From: Monodelphis domestica
Taxonomy: Eukaryota > Chordata > Mammalia > Didelphimorphia > Didelphidae
DNA: 64,000 nt
Reading direction: 5' to 3'
NCBI RefSeq assembly: GCF_027887165.1
Contig: NC_077229.1
Coordinates: forward strand, 111,415,520 to 111,479,519
Shown: in pieces, positions 10,505 to 20,119 of the stretch
Layout: each line of letters opens with the position of its first letter
Position numbering within the stretch: position 1 is the stretch's first letter
Notes under the pieces: generated by a model
The model's input: only the letters and a program-made list of their open reading frames with translations
The model's database searches: none
What the model was told of the DNA's origin: nothing
Translations under genes and position numbers: made by a program

Positions 10505-11137
10505 AAACAAGGTGTCCCAAAAGTCTTAGTCAATAAGCATCTATTACTACCTACTCCACAGATACAAAAAAAGGCAAAAGATGACCCTGCCCTTGAGGAG
10601 CTCACAATCTAATGGGGGAGACAAAGTATAAATAACTGTGTACAATACACAAGTTATAAATAAGATAAACTGGAAATAATTAACAAAGGCAAGGCACTCA
10701 ATTAAGAGGGATGGGGGAAAGTCTTCCTGTGGAAGATAGGATCTTAGCTGGGTCTTGAAGGAACCCAGGCTTCCCTAGGTTCTCCAAGGGAAACCAGGAG
10801 GCAGAGATGAGGAGGGAGAGAGCATTCCAGGCATGGGAGACAGCCAGACATCATAACCAAGAGACAGTGTTTTTGAGGAATATCAAGGAAGCCAGTATCA
10901 TTGGACCTCAAAGTAGAGGGAGAATAAGGTATAAGAAGACCAGGGAGTGGGGTGTGTGTGTGTTGGGAAAGAAGGTTAGGAAGGCTTTTGAAAGCCAAAC
11001 AGAGGATTTTATATTTGAACAGGAAGGTGATAGGGAGCCACTGGAGTTTATTGAGTAGGGATATTGTGTCTATGACATAATCAGATCTGCTTTGAGGAAA
11101 CTCAAAATGGCCCTAACACTTTTGGGACACCGCATAA
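10505..11137. mobile_element. mariner-like inverted repeats bracketing an L2 fragment
   Basis: The left end GGTGTCCCAAAAGTCTTAG (from 10511) and the right end, reading on the minus strand GGTGTCCCAAAAGTGTTAGG (from 11131), are near-identical inverted repeats of Tc1/mariner type. Everything between is an antisense L2-type fragment. A TA target duplication is not clearly preserved. Either L2 inserted in a very short MITE, or a MITE carries L2 sequence. Confidence 0.6.
10530..11115 (-). mobile_element. L2/CR1-type LINE, 3' end and ORF2 C-terminus
   Basis: In the minus sense it begins inside ORF2 and ends at the L2 3' terminus (TGCTTATTGA, near 10530). Landmarks on the plus strand are 'gaggagctcacaatctaatg', 'gagagcattccaggcatggg' and 'gccaaacagaggattttata'. 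These are the antisense of well-conserved L2 blocks. Confidence 0.75.
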
Positions 11138-11179
11138 GTGCAGGATCCTGTGTATAAGTAAGAAGATACAAAATGAGGC

Positions 11180-11350
11180 AGTTTTCTTTTGTAGAAAGAG
11201 AACTGGATTTGGAGTCAGAAGACCTGGGTTCCCATTCCTTTCTGCTGCTTCATAGCTGTGTAACTTTGAAAGGTCATCAAACCTCTCTAAGCCTCAGTGC
11301 AAGATGGGAAAACTGGACCTGATGTTCTCTCTAAACCTATGAACTTAGGA
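11180..11350 (+). mobile_element. MIR
   Basis: 'ggatttggagtcagaagacc' followed by 'catagctgtgtaactttgaa' and 'ctctctaagcctcag' give a plus-oriented MIR. Confidence 0.75.
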
Positions 11351-11454
11351 ACTAGGACAGTGTATTAAATAAAATAGAAAGAATAGATCTTAGAATATAC
11401 CTTGTAGGTGATCTAATGAGACACTCCTGTCTGATGCCTTTCATTTACTTTTTC

Positions 11455-11645
11455 AAGTATAACTTTTCAAGGCACTATCAAATACATAATCTTATCTGAG
11501 CCTCATACTCTGTAGTCAGGGCAGTCTACATCGTCCCCATTTACCTGTAAGGAAACTAAGTCCCAGAACAGATTGAGTGATTTGCCCGCGATCTCAAAGT
11601 AGGCAAGTTACTTATCAACCCTGGGTCACCTTGACTCAAAGTTCA
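11455..11645 (-). mobile_element. MIR
   Basis: 'cccatttacctgtaaggaaa' followed by a degraded 'tttgcccgcgatctcaaagt' gives an antisense MIR. Confidence 0.6.
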
Positions 11646-11940
11646 GTGAGCTTTACCAGAACTGGACTGCTTATTTGTATCAGCCCCAGCATGCTATGCT
11701 TTGTCCAATAGAGATGTATGTACCGTTGCCCCCGATAAAGGGTGGAAGATGAGGGGTTCTGAGACAATCTGGACAAGAGCTGGACCGAGGAGGTCATCTT
11801 CTCTCACCTCAGTCTGGGAATGATGCAAGATTTGGTTGCCAGGGAAGGACAGAGGAAGTCCGGCGGCGGGGGTGAAGAGGGATGTGGGGGTTGGGGAGCT
11901 AGGGAGATTTGGAAGAGGAGCTTTGTGAGGGTCTTGTGGG
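11646..11940. other. unassigned G-rich flank of the CpG island
   Basis: Base composition shifts from AT-rich to G-rich here. No exon is recognised. Confidence 0.4.
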
Positions 11941-11954
11941 AGCCCGGGCCACAG

Positions 11955-12360
11955 AGGGGAGGGCTAGCCCCACCTAGGGTGGGAGGTGGACTGTTTATGG
12001 CACAATGGGGGCGGGGTTTGCCCCTCCAGGGGCGGGAGGTGCTGTTTATGGAAGAGCGGATACCTTCAGAGAGTGGGACTTGCCCTCCTTCTGTGGGAAA
12101 GGGAGCAGGCAGGAGAGGATAAGGGCACTAAGGGGGTTCAGGGAGCTTGCTCTTGCTCAGTTGTTGTTGGGGGGGATGTTCTCATGCACACCCGGGGGAA
12201 GAAGTCACCCTCCCCTAAGATGAGACCCGAGGGGTGTGTAGAATAAGAAGGGGAGGGAGCACACTGGGGGCGGGGCTCACCCTCCCTCAGGTGGGGGTGT
12301 GTGTGTGAGAGGATGGACTAAAAAGGAGGGGGTTAGGGGAGGGGCTTGACGTCCCCACCG
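11955..12360 (+). repeat. degenerate GC-box tandem array upstream of the promoter
   Basis: A block of the form GGGCTTGCCCCTCC followed by GGGTGGGAGG recurs in diverged form at about 11961, 12013, 12073, 12270 and 12341. Two copies are followed by a (C)TGTTTATGG motif (about 11990-12000 and 12041-12051). Several units contain GGGGGCGGGG, a consensus GC box, so the array could bind Sp/KLF proteins. Confidence 0.6.
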
Positions 12361-12594
12361 ACTTGGTTGGCGAGCAGGGGGCGGGGCATCCCTGGCTGTA
12401 GAGCCAATGGACGAGGCAGAGCCAGGATTAAGGCGGGGCCTCTTTTGGGGGCGGGGCACACCGACCCGAGGCCCCGCCCCGTCTTCGCGCCCCCCTCCCC
12501 CGCGCGGCCTGCGGCGGCTGCTGCATAGTCATGAGGAGGCGCAGGGGCTGGCGCTGCGTCAGCGGAAGCGGCGCGGAGCGGCTGTTTCCGACCC

Positions 12595-12923
12595 GATAAA
12601 GCGGCGTTGTCCCCGCGCGCCGGCCGCAGCCTCGGGAGCCGCGCCGCCGCCGCTGCTGCTGCCGTCGCCGCTCCTCCCCTCCCCCTCCGCTCCTCCCTTC
12701 GGCGCCGGGCGCGCGCGCTCACACACTGACTGACTGACCGACCGACAGAGTGAGCGACTCAGCCCCGCGCAGCCCCGCGCAGTCCCCGCCGCTGTCCCGC
12801 TGCCGTCCCGCCGCTGCGCCCCGGGGGCTCCCCTGCTGGCCTCGGCCCGGGGCCGGGTGTCCGCGGAGCCGCCTTCGCCCGCCGCCCGCTTCGGCTGTTT
12901 CTCACCGCGGCCAAAGGAGACAG
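12595..12923 (+). other. candidate untranslated first exon of an unidentified gene
   Basis: GC-rich sequence with no ATG between 12532 and 12923 ends in GAGACAG|GTAACC, a good 5' splice site (exon end 12923, intron GT at 12924). This is what an untranslated exon 1 in a CpG island looks like. It contains a GCC/GCT-rich stretch at about 12640-12670 and CTGA repeats near 12725-12740. The start is a guess. No matching coding exon lies in the remaining 51 kb, so the product is unknown. A second, weaker donor (CTGGTATGT) lies at about 13010. Confidence 0.55.
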
Positions 12924-12951
12924 GTAACCCGCAGTCCATCCCGTCCCGACC

Positions 12952-13851
12952 GTGTCCGTCCGTCCTTCAGTCCGGCTTCGGCCCTGGCCTCGCCCTCGGC
13001 CGCTGGAGCTGGTATGTGTGTGTTTATGCTGCTCTCTCCCTCCCGCCCCCGCGGGCTCCACTACTGCCTCCTACCCCTCCTCCTTTCTCCACCTGACTTG
13101 GGGGGCGCCCCCCCATCACTTCTCGCTCCTGCTTCTTAATCACCAGGCGCCCCAAGCGGGCGGTCCCTTCGCACGTCCTTCCCTGATGCCCCCTCACCCC
13201 TCGAAAAGCCTGAATTTGTTTCCTTGGATTTCACCCAGGCCTTTGGTTTTTTTTAACCTATTAACAGCACTACCTGCCTCCCGCATTTCCCCTACCTCTA
13301 GCCTTCTCCACTCCCCCTCCTCCCCAAACCGCTGCAGGGGAGCTTTTACTGCCACCCCTTCTTGTATGACCCGTCTCCCAAGCTCCTGCAGGGTAGCTTT
13401 CATTACTTGCCCCCAACCAACCCCCGCAGGGGACCCTTCTCCATTGTCCCCCCTTCTCCACTGCTTCCCCCTCCCCCAGCTCTTGCAGTGGAACCTTCTC
13501 CATTTCCCCCCCCCCTCCACCGCTACCCCCCAATTCCCCCCAGCCCCTGCAGTGGAACTTTCTCCACTGCTGACCCTCTCCAGCCGCTGCAGTGGAGCCT
13601 TCTCCAATGCCTCCCCCCCACCCCCCGCAACCCCCCAGCATCAACCTCTTCTCCTTCAGAGGAGCCTTCTTCATTGCTCCCTGGATCCCTGCAGTAGAGT
13701 CCTCTCCGCTGCTCCTTCCTCCATTGCCTGGCCCCCAACCCCTGCAGTGAAGCCTTGCCTTCCCCCCACTTCTCCACTGCTTGCTCCCTCTACCCCTGCA
13801 GTGGAGCCTGAGTCTTCTCCACCGCCTGCACCCCCAACCCCTACAGCGTAG
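12952..13851 (+). other. long low-complexity open frame, not called as a gene
   Basis: This 299-codon frame opens at a GTG. Its first in-frame ATG is at 13186. The peptide is dominated by Pro, Ser, Leu and Thr and simply translates the C-rich hairpin array. A 269-codon minus-strand frame (14079 to 13270) covers the same array and yields repeated EK(A/V)PLQ-LG and WRR-HCRGWG motifs. Open frames on both strands over a repeat point to absence of stops by composition, not to coding. Confidence 0.7.
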
Positions 13852-14240
13852 AGCCTTCTCTGCCCTCCGTTCTTTACTGCCTGTCTTCTGTCTCCCCGCC
13901 CCCAACCCCGAAGTATGGAGCCTTCTCCACTGTCCCTTTCTCAACATTTTATGCCGCTGTTCTTCTCTTCCCCTCCTCCCACCAAAGAGCTTTATCCTCT
14001 TTATTCCGACTCCCCCAGCTCCAGCAGTGGACGCTTCTCCAGTGCCTAACTCCCAAGTGCCCCCCGCAGCCTTCTCCATTGCTCATTATGTCTCCCCTCC
14101 AAGAGTTTTCTTCACTGACTGCCTCCTCCCCTTCAAGCCCTGCAAGGGGACTTGCTGCACTACCTTCTCTCATGACGCCTCCTCCCCCATTGCTGCTGTA
14201 GAACCTTCTGCCCCCCTCCCCCCAGGGGCCACCTTACATT
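13290..14240 (+). repeat. C-rich minisatellite of hairpin-forming units
   Basis: About sixteen diverged units follow one pattern: a C-rich spacer (CCCCCAACCCCT), then GCAGTGGAGCCTTCTCCACTGC, whose two 8-base arms are complementary. The unit at 13549-13570 is a perfect 8-bp stem with a 6-base loop. Other clear units start at 13485, 13589, 13657, 13691, 13744, 13798, 13843, 13911 and 14024, and weaker ones lie from 13331 to 13425 and from 14066 to 14200. Spacing is irregular (about 35-110 bp). It lies just inside the presumed intron 1. Confidence 0.8.
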
Positions 14241-15735
14241 ACCTGTCCACTTCCCTGACTTTGCTAGGGGAAGGCTATCATGTCATTGCTCCCCAATTAT
14301 CTGATGAGGAAGCTTTCTTAGCAAGAGTCTTTTCCTTAAAGGCTGACACACTTAACTCCTCCAGCCTATAATAACTGGCTTGCCCTTGAACACACCAAGC
14401 TCACATCTCCCCACCCAAATCCTACCTAGTTAAGACCCTATTCTCAACAGATTTTCCCAATTCCTTTGGTTCCACCCAAGAGCCAACCACCTGAGAGATT
14501 CAACACAGGGTTTCCTTTTCCACTGATTCTTTTGATTCATTTTGTAGTCTGTATTTAGTCTGGTTTTCTTTCCCCCATCCCCCCCACACTTATACAGTCT
14601 GACCTTAAGGGGTTGGAGGTAGTATGCCTTCCCCCTTCTTTCAGTAAACAAGGGGAAAGGAGACCTCCAAATCCTTAATATCAGCCTGGAACCTGCCACC
14701 CACCAAACTTTTGTCTCCTTTCCCATCTTCAGCTTGTCTGATGGTCTTGATATGGAAAGCACTATTAAACATATCCTGGTTCTAGAGAGAGATTCTTCTG
14801 CCCTCTCTCCCTATTAAATGTAATGACCAAGAATTTTGAATTCTTTATGGTAATTACTGGTTAAATACTCTTCATTGGTTAAACTATTTAATCCATAAAA
14901 TCCTTATATTTCTCATCCATTGAACTGCCCTTCTAATGTTTTTATTCTGAAAAAGAAGAAATAGTATAGGTTATCCATTTGCAATAATTACCCAGACTAG
15001 GCATCTAGTCTGAGGCAGAATAGAATATCTGAGAAGAGGGGATATATAGGTAAAAATGTTTACTGATTATGAACAGCCAGAATGTCCTTAAGAGAGTTTT
15101 ACTTTTTGAAGTGGAAATTTGAGTTTGAATCTTCTGAGCAGCATTGAGAATAAGCCAAACATGTTAGCTGTCTTCCTTTAGTTTCAGCAACATTTCTAAT
15201 TTGAAATATGAAATGTCATCAGTAATAGCAGTAGGGGAAAATAGAGTGCCATAGTCTTAGGAATTAGTACATTTGTATTTGAAAATAAGACAACATGTAT
15301 ATGGAATGATTATTAAATATGAATAGTAATGTGATTCCACTCCATCTTAACTTTTGAATTATAATCCTTTTCAGTTTTTAAAGGTAGTGATTTTCTTTTA
15401 GACATAGATACTACAATACTAGAAATTTGAAGCAACACACAACTTGTGCATGTGATTACAGATGCTTATATATATGGGTGGATAGATTTGAAGAGTGTTC
15501 CACAGAGCTGGTGCAGACTGTAAATGTAATGAAAGATTCAGTAATAATAAATAGCAATTAAATATTTCAGGCAACAAATTCATTATTCTAAAGTATATAT
15601 TCAATTGTCATACAGAAAAGAAATAGTATTTCAGAAAATTGGTCAGGAGGATGCTTCTGAAGTGGGAGACAGTATCATTACACAGACATCTTAGTAAAGA
15701 AGATGTATGAGAGAGACTTCTTGACTTTACATTGA
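14241..15735. other. intron-like sequence, nothing recognised
   Basis: Composition returns to AT-rich. No exon, RNA or clear repeat is seen. Confidence 0.45.
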
Positions 15736-15856
15736 TTTTTTTTCCTTTAAAAAATTCAATTTTATTTCATTTTTCATTCCAAATTTCCCTTCCTAAACCA
15801 CTGAGAAGGCAAGAAATACAAACCCGTTATAAATATGAAGTCACTTTACATTGATT
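15736..15856 (-). mobile_element. L1 3' end fragment
   Basis: 'cattccaaatttcccttcct' followed by 'ccactgagaaggcaagaaat' resembles the antisense of the 3' UTR of an older marsupial L1 subfamily. Confidence 0.5.
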
Positions 15857-16260
15857 TTTAATGCTACACTTTTAACTCCATCTCCCCCTTTGCCCTTTTG
15901 TAAAGTGAAGGTTGGACTTGATCTCTAAAAACACTCTATGCAATGTGATGTAGTAGCTACTGGGTATCATCTTTAAATGGATTGTGATCAAAGTCTATCC
16001 ACATCTTTTCATATTTGTTTCTTATCCCTGTCCTCCACTGGATCCTTCCCAAAGCATATACCTAACATCCTGGAAGCCTTTCATCATCTCCTGGGTATGA
16101 GGACTATGCATGTCCTGTCACTTAAACTGGCTCTGAAATTGAAGGATCTGGGTTCAAATCCTATCTAATGTGGTTTTTTTATGCAAGTCACTTAACCTTA
16201 GGCTCAAGTTGCCTCTTCATTACATGTGGGGATATGATGGGATAGCCTCAGAATTCCTTT
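15857..16260. other. unassigned sequence with a partial MIR
   Basis: A degraded plus-strand MIR is suggested at 16120-16255 ('gatctgggttcaaatcctat', then 'gcaagtcacttaacc'). The rest is unrecognised. Confidence 0.4.
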
Positions 16261-16264
16261 CCAG

Positions 16265-16420
16265 CCCTAAATAGGTGAATCCAGTCAATCAACAAACATT
16301 TTAAATACCTAGTATTTGCCTTGCCAGACATTGTGCCAAGTGTTGGGAATACAAAAACAAAAGTAAAGCCGTCCTTCCCTTCAAGGAGCTTATGTTTAAT
16401 GGGGAGATAATATACCCATA
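16265..16420 (-). mobile_element. L2-type LINE 3' end
   Basis: Antisense 3' terminus: 'atcaacaaacattttaaata', then 'ttgccagacattgtgccaag' and 'ttcaaggagcttatgt'. Confidence 0.7.
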
Positions 16421-16421
16421 T

Positions 16422-16620
16422 GTGTTGTTCCTTTTTTCCAGTCAAGTTTAACTTGTCATGACCCCATTTGAGCTTTTCTTGACAAAGACACTGGAGTAGT
16501 TTGTCATCTTCATCTCCAGTTCATTTTACAGATGAGAAAACTGAGGTAATCAGGTGACTTACTAGGGGTCACACAGCTAGGAAGTGTCTGAGGCTGGATG
16601 TGAACTCAGAAAGATGTGAC
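16422..16620 (-). mobile_element. RTE-tailed SINE
   Basis: 'cttgtcatgaccccatttga' (tail), then 'ttttacagatgagaaaactg' and 'gggtcacacagctaggaagt'. Confidence 0.8.
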
Positions 16621-16914
16621 TCCAGCCAAAAAACATACCAGGTGGCAGGACCAGGGGAAAGGCCTCCTGCACAAGGGGATTGAACCGAATCTTCATAGAT
16701 TCAGGGTTCCAAGAGACAGACAGGAATGGGACACTGAGGCAGTGCAGATAGAAGGGAGATGGAGTAAGGAAGAGGAATGGTATCACTATGGCTTTTCTGT
16801 GATCCTATTTCTTGTGTGTCATTATATGGCCATCTACCTCCAGGTGTGTCTGCTCTAATTACAAAGGGCATTTGTAATGAGAGCAGTCAGTGCTGCAAGT
16901 TTTATACTATCTCC
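16621..16914. other. unassigned sequence
   Basis: Nothing recognised. Confidence 0.4.
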
Positions 16915-16926
16915 CCATTTAACATT

Positions 16927-17130
16927 CTTTTTTTTTTTAATCCTTACCTTCTGTCTTGGAGTCAATACTGTGTATTGACTCCAAGGCAGAAGAGTGGTAA
17001 GGGCTAGGCAATGGGGGTCAAGTGACTTGCCCAGGGTCACACAGCTGGGAAGTGTCTGAGGTCAGATTTGAACCTAGGACCTCCCATCTCTAGGCCTGAC
17101 TCTCAATCCACTGAGCCACCCAGCTGCCCC
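16927..17130 (-). mobile_element. tRNA-derived SINE
   Basis: A complete unit with poly-T (poly-A in the sense) at its left end and the head 'cactgagccacccagctgcc' at its right. A 12-bp target duplication, CCATTTAACATT, lies at 16915-16926 and 17131-17142. Confidence 0.9.
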
Positions 17131-17244
17131 CCATTTAACATTATTCTTCAGAATTGAGGAAGAGGGTGAGAGATATTTGTGTGAGGAAAAGCATAGGACA
17201 GGGAAAGTTTGGGAAAAGAACAAGTTTCTTATCTTAGTCTTCTT

Positions 17245-17458
17245 TTTTTAATTAATTTTTAAACCCTTAACTTCTGCTTTAGAACCAATACTATATATTG
17301 GTTCTAAGGCAGAAAAGTGATAAGGACTAGGCAATGAGGGTTAATTGACTTGCCCAGGGTCACACAACTAGGAAGTGTCTGAGGTCATATTTGAACCCAA
17401 GACCTCCATTTCTGGGCCTGACTCTTGATCTACTGAGCCATCCAGCTGTCCCCCCCCC
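17245..17458 (-). mobile_element. tRNA-derived SINE
   Basis: Same family as the copy 300 bp upstream. The 12-bp duplication CTTAGTCTTCTT flanks it at 17233-17244 and 17459-17470. A C10 run precedes the right-hand duplication. Confidence 0.9.
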
Positions 17459-17470
17459 CTTAGTCTTCTT

Positions 17471-18065
17471 TAGGAAGGAATAAAACACTTTTGATCCAGG
17501 CTGGTTTGTAGGGAAAGGAGAGTCTTGCAACAATTGAAGTGATTGGCATGTATTTACAGATGAAGAATGATGAGGAAAATAGAGCATTAAAGCTCATGCT
17601 TTGGGTTCGTGGTCTTGAAAAAGGTGTTTATAGGGTTAATGGGTTTCCAGGTGGAATGGTGGTATAAAAGGGGATATTAGGTTGACTTAAGTTTAATGCT
17701 TTACCTTTTTATCATCATCACCTGTCTTTTCCAATCCTATGGTATAGGGACCAAAACTTCATTTTCTAAGTATTGTGCAAGAATGGTTTGTGACTAATAC
17801 TAATTGACTATATGACCTTCTTCATGACTCTTAAACTTCGAGATTCAATGTCTCCTCCATAAAAAAAAAAAAAGGGAATAGGCCTAGTAATTTTAAAGGT
17901 ATCTTTCTAATGTCCTCTTAGACTGATATTCAGTGAAGTGAAATGGATAAAACTGGAGTGATTACAGACAATTTGTAATTGCTTATGGTAATCATAAGAA
18001 CATCACTTTCAAAAGCTGTTTGTGTTGTATAAAACTTGTGGATGCTAACTGAAATGCTATTTGAA
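17471..18065. other. intron-like sequence, nothing recognised
   Basis: A poly-A run at about 17861-17874 is the only visible feature. Confidence 0.4.
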
Positions 18066-18076
18066 AATTGTGTTTC

Positions 18077-18265
18077 AGGGCAGTAAGGTAGGACAATGGA
18101 TAGAGCACCAGGCCTAGAATCAGGAATACCTGGGTTCAAATGTGACCTGAGACACTTCCTGGCCATGTGTCCCTGGGCAAGTTATTTAATCCCAATTGCC
18201 TACTCCTTTCTGTTCCTCTATCTAAGAATTGATACTAAGACAAAAGTAAGAGTTTTTAAAAAAAA
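18077..18265 (+). mobile_element. tRNA-derived SINE
   Basis: 'ggacaatggatagagcacca' (head) through 'tgtgtccctgggcaagttat' to the poly-A-like end at about 18256-18265. The flanking tgtgttt/tgtgttc is a weak duplication. Confidence 0.85.
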
Positions 18266-18429
18266 TGTGTTCCTAGGGAGGAGAATGAGAAGTAAATGTG
18301 TTTTGTATGCTTGTTTCATGTGATTCAAAGGCAAATTCAAATGCTCCCTTTTCATTCCCTGATCTCTTGAGCCAGAAGATTGATCTCATTTATTTTTTAA
18401 ATTCTCATAGTACTTTGTTCCTTTCCTGA

Positions 18430-18990
18430 ATACTTTCACATTTTATTTTGTGTCTCACTTATGTTTTTAAGTGCATTCTTCATCATTAACTGCCTGAAAC
18501 TAAATTTAAACAAACAGTTGGAAAACAGAACCTCCTGAACTCTCCAAATTTCCATTGTTCTCTTGAGTGCACTGCCATGGATTATCATTAGAAATCCTGA
18601 AGTTATCCTTGACTCTTCATGGCATCTCATGCTCTCACCCCTCATTCAGTCATTTGGCAAATGATGTTAATTTCTTCACAACAATTCTTGCTCATTGTTC
18701 ATTTGTCTCCATGCAGTGGTCATCACCATAGTTTAGGCCTTCATCATCTTTTGGTCATTGCACCAACCTCCTAATGGAACTCCTGACTTTCAGGCTTTCC
18801 CTTCTCTATTACATCTTGCAAAGTTGACAATTTATAGTTCTAAAGCATGGATTTGACCATGACACTCCCCTTGAAGAATTTTGAAGTGGCTCCCTGTTGC
18901 CTTAGGATAAAATACAATGCCTTTTGCCACTTAGCACTTTTATAGTCTGATTCCAACCTACCTTTCTGGGATTACTACACGTTATTTCCC
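18430..18990 (+). mobile_element. L2-type LINE ORF2 C-terminal region
   Basis: Landmarks are 'gaagttatccttgactcttc', 'atggatttgaccatgacact' and 'gtggctccctgttgccttag', in the L2 order of the ORF2 C-terminus. No open frame survives. Confidence 0.7.
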
Positions 18991-19250
18991 ATCACACACT
19001 TTTATTTTTTTTAATTTTTTAATTTTATTTAATTGATTAATTAAGAAAAATTTTTCATGATTCATATTCTTTCCTTCCCCTCCTACTACCCCCTTCCCGT
19101 AGTCAATGCTCAATTCCACTGGGTTTACATGTGTCATTGATCAAGACCTATTTCCATATTAATGATATCTGCACTAGGGTAATCATTTAGACTCTATATC
19201 TCCAGTCATATCCCCACCGACTCTCATGATCAAGCAGTTCTTGTGCTTGA
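18991..19250 (-). mobile_element. L1 3' UTR, truncated
   Basis: Antisense of a marsupial L1 3' end: an AT-rich start, then 'ccacttgggtttacatgtgt'-like sequence (19118-19137), 'gatcaagacctatttccata' and 'tcatgatcaagcagttcttg'. Confidence 0.75.
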
Positions 19251-19261
19251 TCTTGTGCTTG

Positions 19262-19412
19262 GTAAGAGCAAGGCAATGGGGGGGGGGGGGTAAGTGACTT
19301 GCCCAACAAGGGTCAGACAGCTGGGAATTGTCTGAGGTCAGATTTGAACCTAGGACCTCTTGCCTTTAGGCCTGGCTCTCAATCCACTGAGCTACTCAGC
19401 TTGCACCTATCC
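19262..19412 (-). mobile_element. tRNA-derived SINE, 5' part
   Basis: 'gcaaggcaatgggggg' and 'gtcagacagctgggaattgt', then 'caatccactgagctactcag'. It contains a G12 run. Confidence 0.8.
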
Positions 19413-19750
19413 CCCTAAAATTTGTGAGGATTTCAAAATTTGTTTTGAGTGGGAAAATTTTTTTAGGTCTAAGATTATAAATTTTTGTTAAAAATAGACA
19501 TATTGTTAAAGTTGTTGCTTTGTGGTCTTTAACACTCCCCTAAGGAAAATTTGCTTGATTTAAATTGCATTGGGAATTTGCCAAAAGAAAAACTTTAACA
19601 ATTTAGAGTCATTTCCAAATTGTTACCTATCAGGTGGTGGGGTAGTATTAGAAATGATTTACTGAAGGCTTGAATATTTTCTTCAATAAACTAAAATCAA
19701 TTTTTTACTTTCCAGTGAGTGTCCTTCCTCATTGAGGAAAAAAACCCAAA
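19413..19750. other. unassigned sequence
   Basis: Nothing recognised. Confidence 0.35.
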
Positions 19751-20095
19751 ACTTTTATAACAAATATCCATTATCAGACAAAACAAATTTCTACATTGAT
19801 CATGTCCTAAATAATGTCTTAACCATTTCTTTGTCAGGAGATGAGTAGCACATTTCATCACAGGTCTTGGTGGATGATCATTTTGTTATTGATCAGAGTT
19901 CTTGAGTTTTTCAAAATTTTGTATCTTTACAATGTATACAATGTTATTTACAATGTTATAATTTGTTTCCCCTGGTTTTGGTCACTTCACTTTGCATCAT
20001 TTCTAAGTCTTGTGAAGTTCTTTAAAACTGTCCTTAATGCATTCAGTCCTTGCTTTATTAAATACTCCCTGGTTTTTCAAAGAATTTAAATGTTT
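19751..20095 (-). mobile_element. old L1 3' region
   Basis: Phrases such as 'gatcagagttcttgagtttt' and 'cacttcactttgcatcattt' are antisense L1 ORF2 end/3' UTR of a different subfamily from the neighbour. Confidence 0.6.
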
Positions 20096-20119
20096 ACTGA
20101 TTCAGAGGATAAGAAATAA

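Larger units (their letters stand above)
11900..13150 (+). promoter_or_regulatory. CpG island promoter
   Basis: CpG dinucleotides are frequent from about 12360 to 13150, against near absence elsewhere. Visible sites are GC boxes (GGGGCGGGG) near 12010, 12270, 12380 and 12450, a CCAAT box at 12404-12408, and TGCGTCAG, a CRE/AP-1-like site, near 12555. No TATA box stands at a suitable distance, so a dispersed start site is expected. The direction of transcription is inferred from the splice donor at 12924. A bidirectional promoter cannot be excluded. Confidence 0.85.

Noticed and set aside
12530..12600. ATG at 12530 as a coding start (about 22 codons)
   Set aside because: The frame closes after about 22 codons within the likely promoter. 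It could only be a very short upstream frame if transcribed.
12333..13061. Several 100-130-codon frames on both strands in the CpG island
   Set aside because: GC-rich sequence has few stop codons. The peptides are Ala/Arg/Pro-rich, overlap on both strands, and show no domain.
13290..14240. CRISPR-like array (repeats with palindromes and spacers)
   Set aside because: Units are diverged, spacing is irregular, spacers are C-rich low complexity, and the context is a mammalian genome.
12952..14371. Long plus-strand open frames (299 and 196 codons) as a novel Pro/Ser-rich protein gene
   Set aside because: They translate a C-rich tandem array, the first opens at GTG in the presumed intron, and the opposite strand is open too. 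This is a composition effect.
16927..17130. tRNA genes in the SINE heads
   Set aside because: The tRNA-like heads belong to multi-copy SINEs with tails and target duplications. No independent cloverleaf was found.
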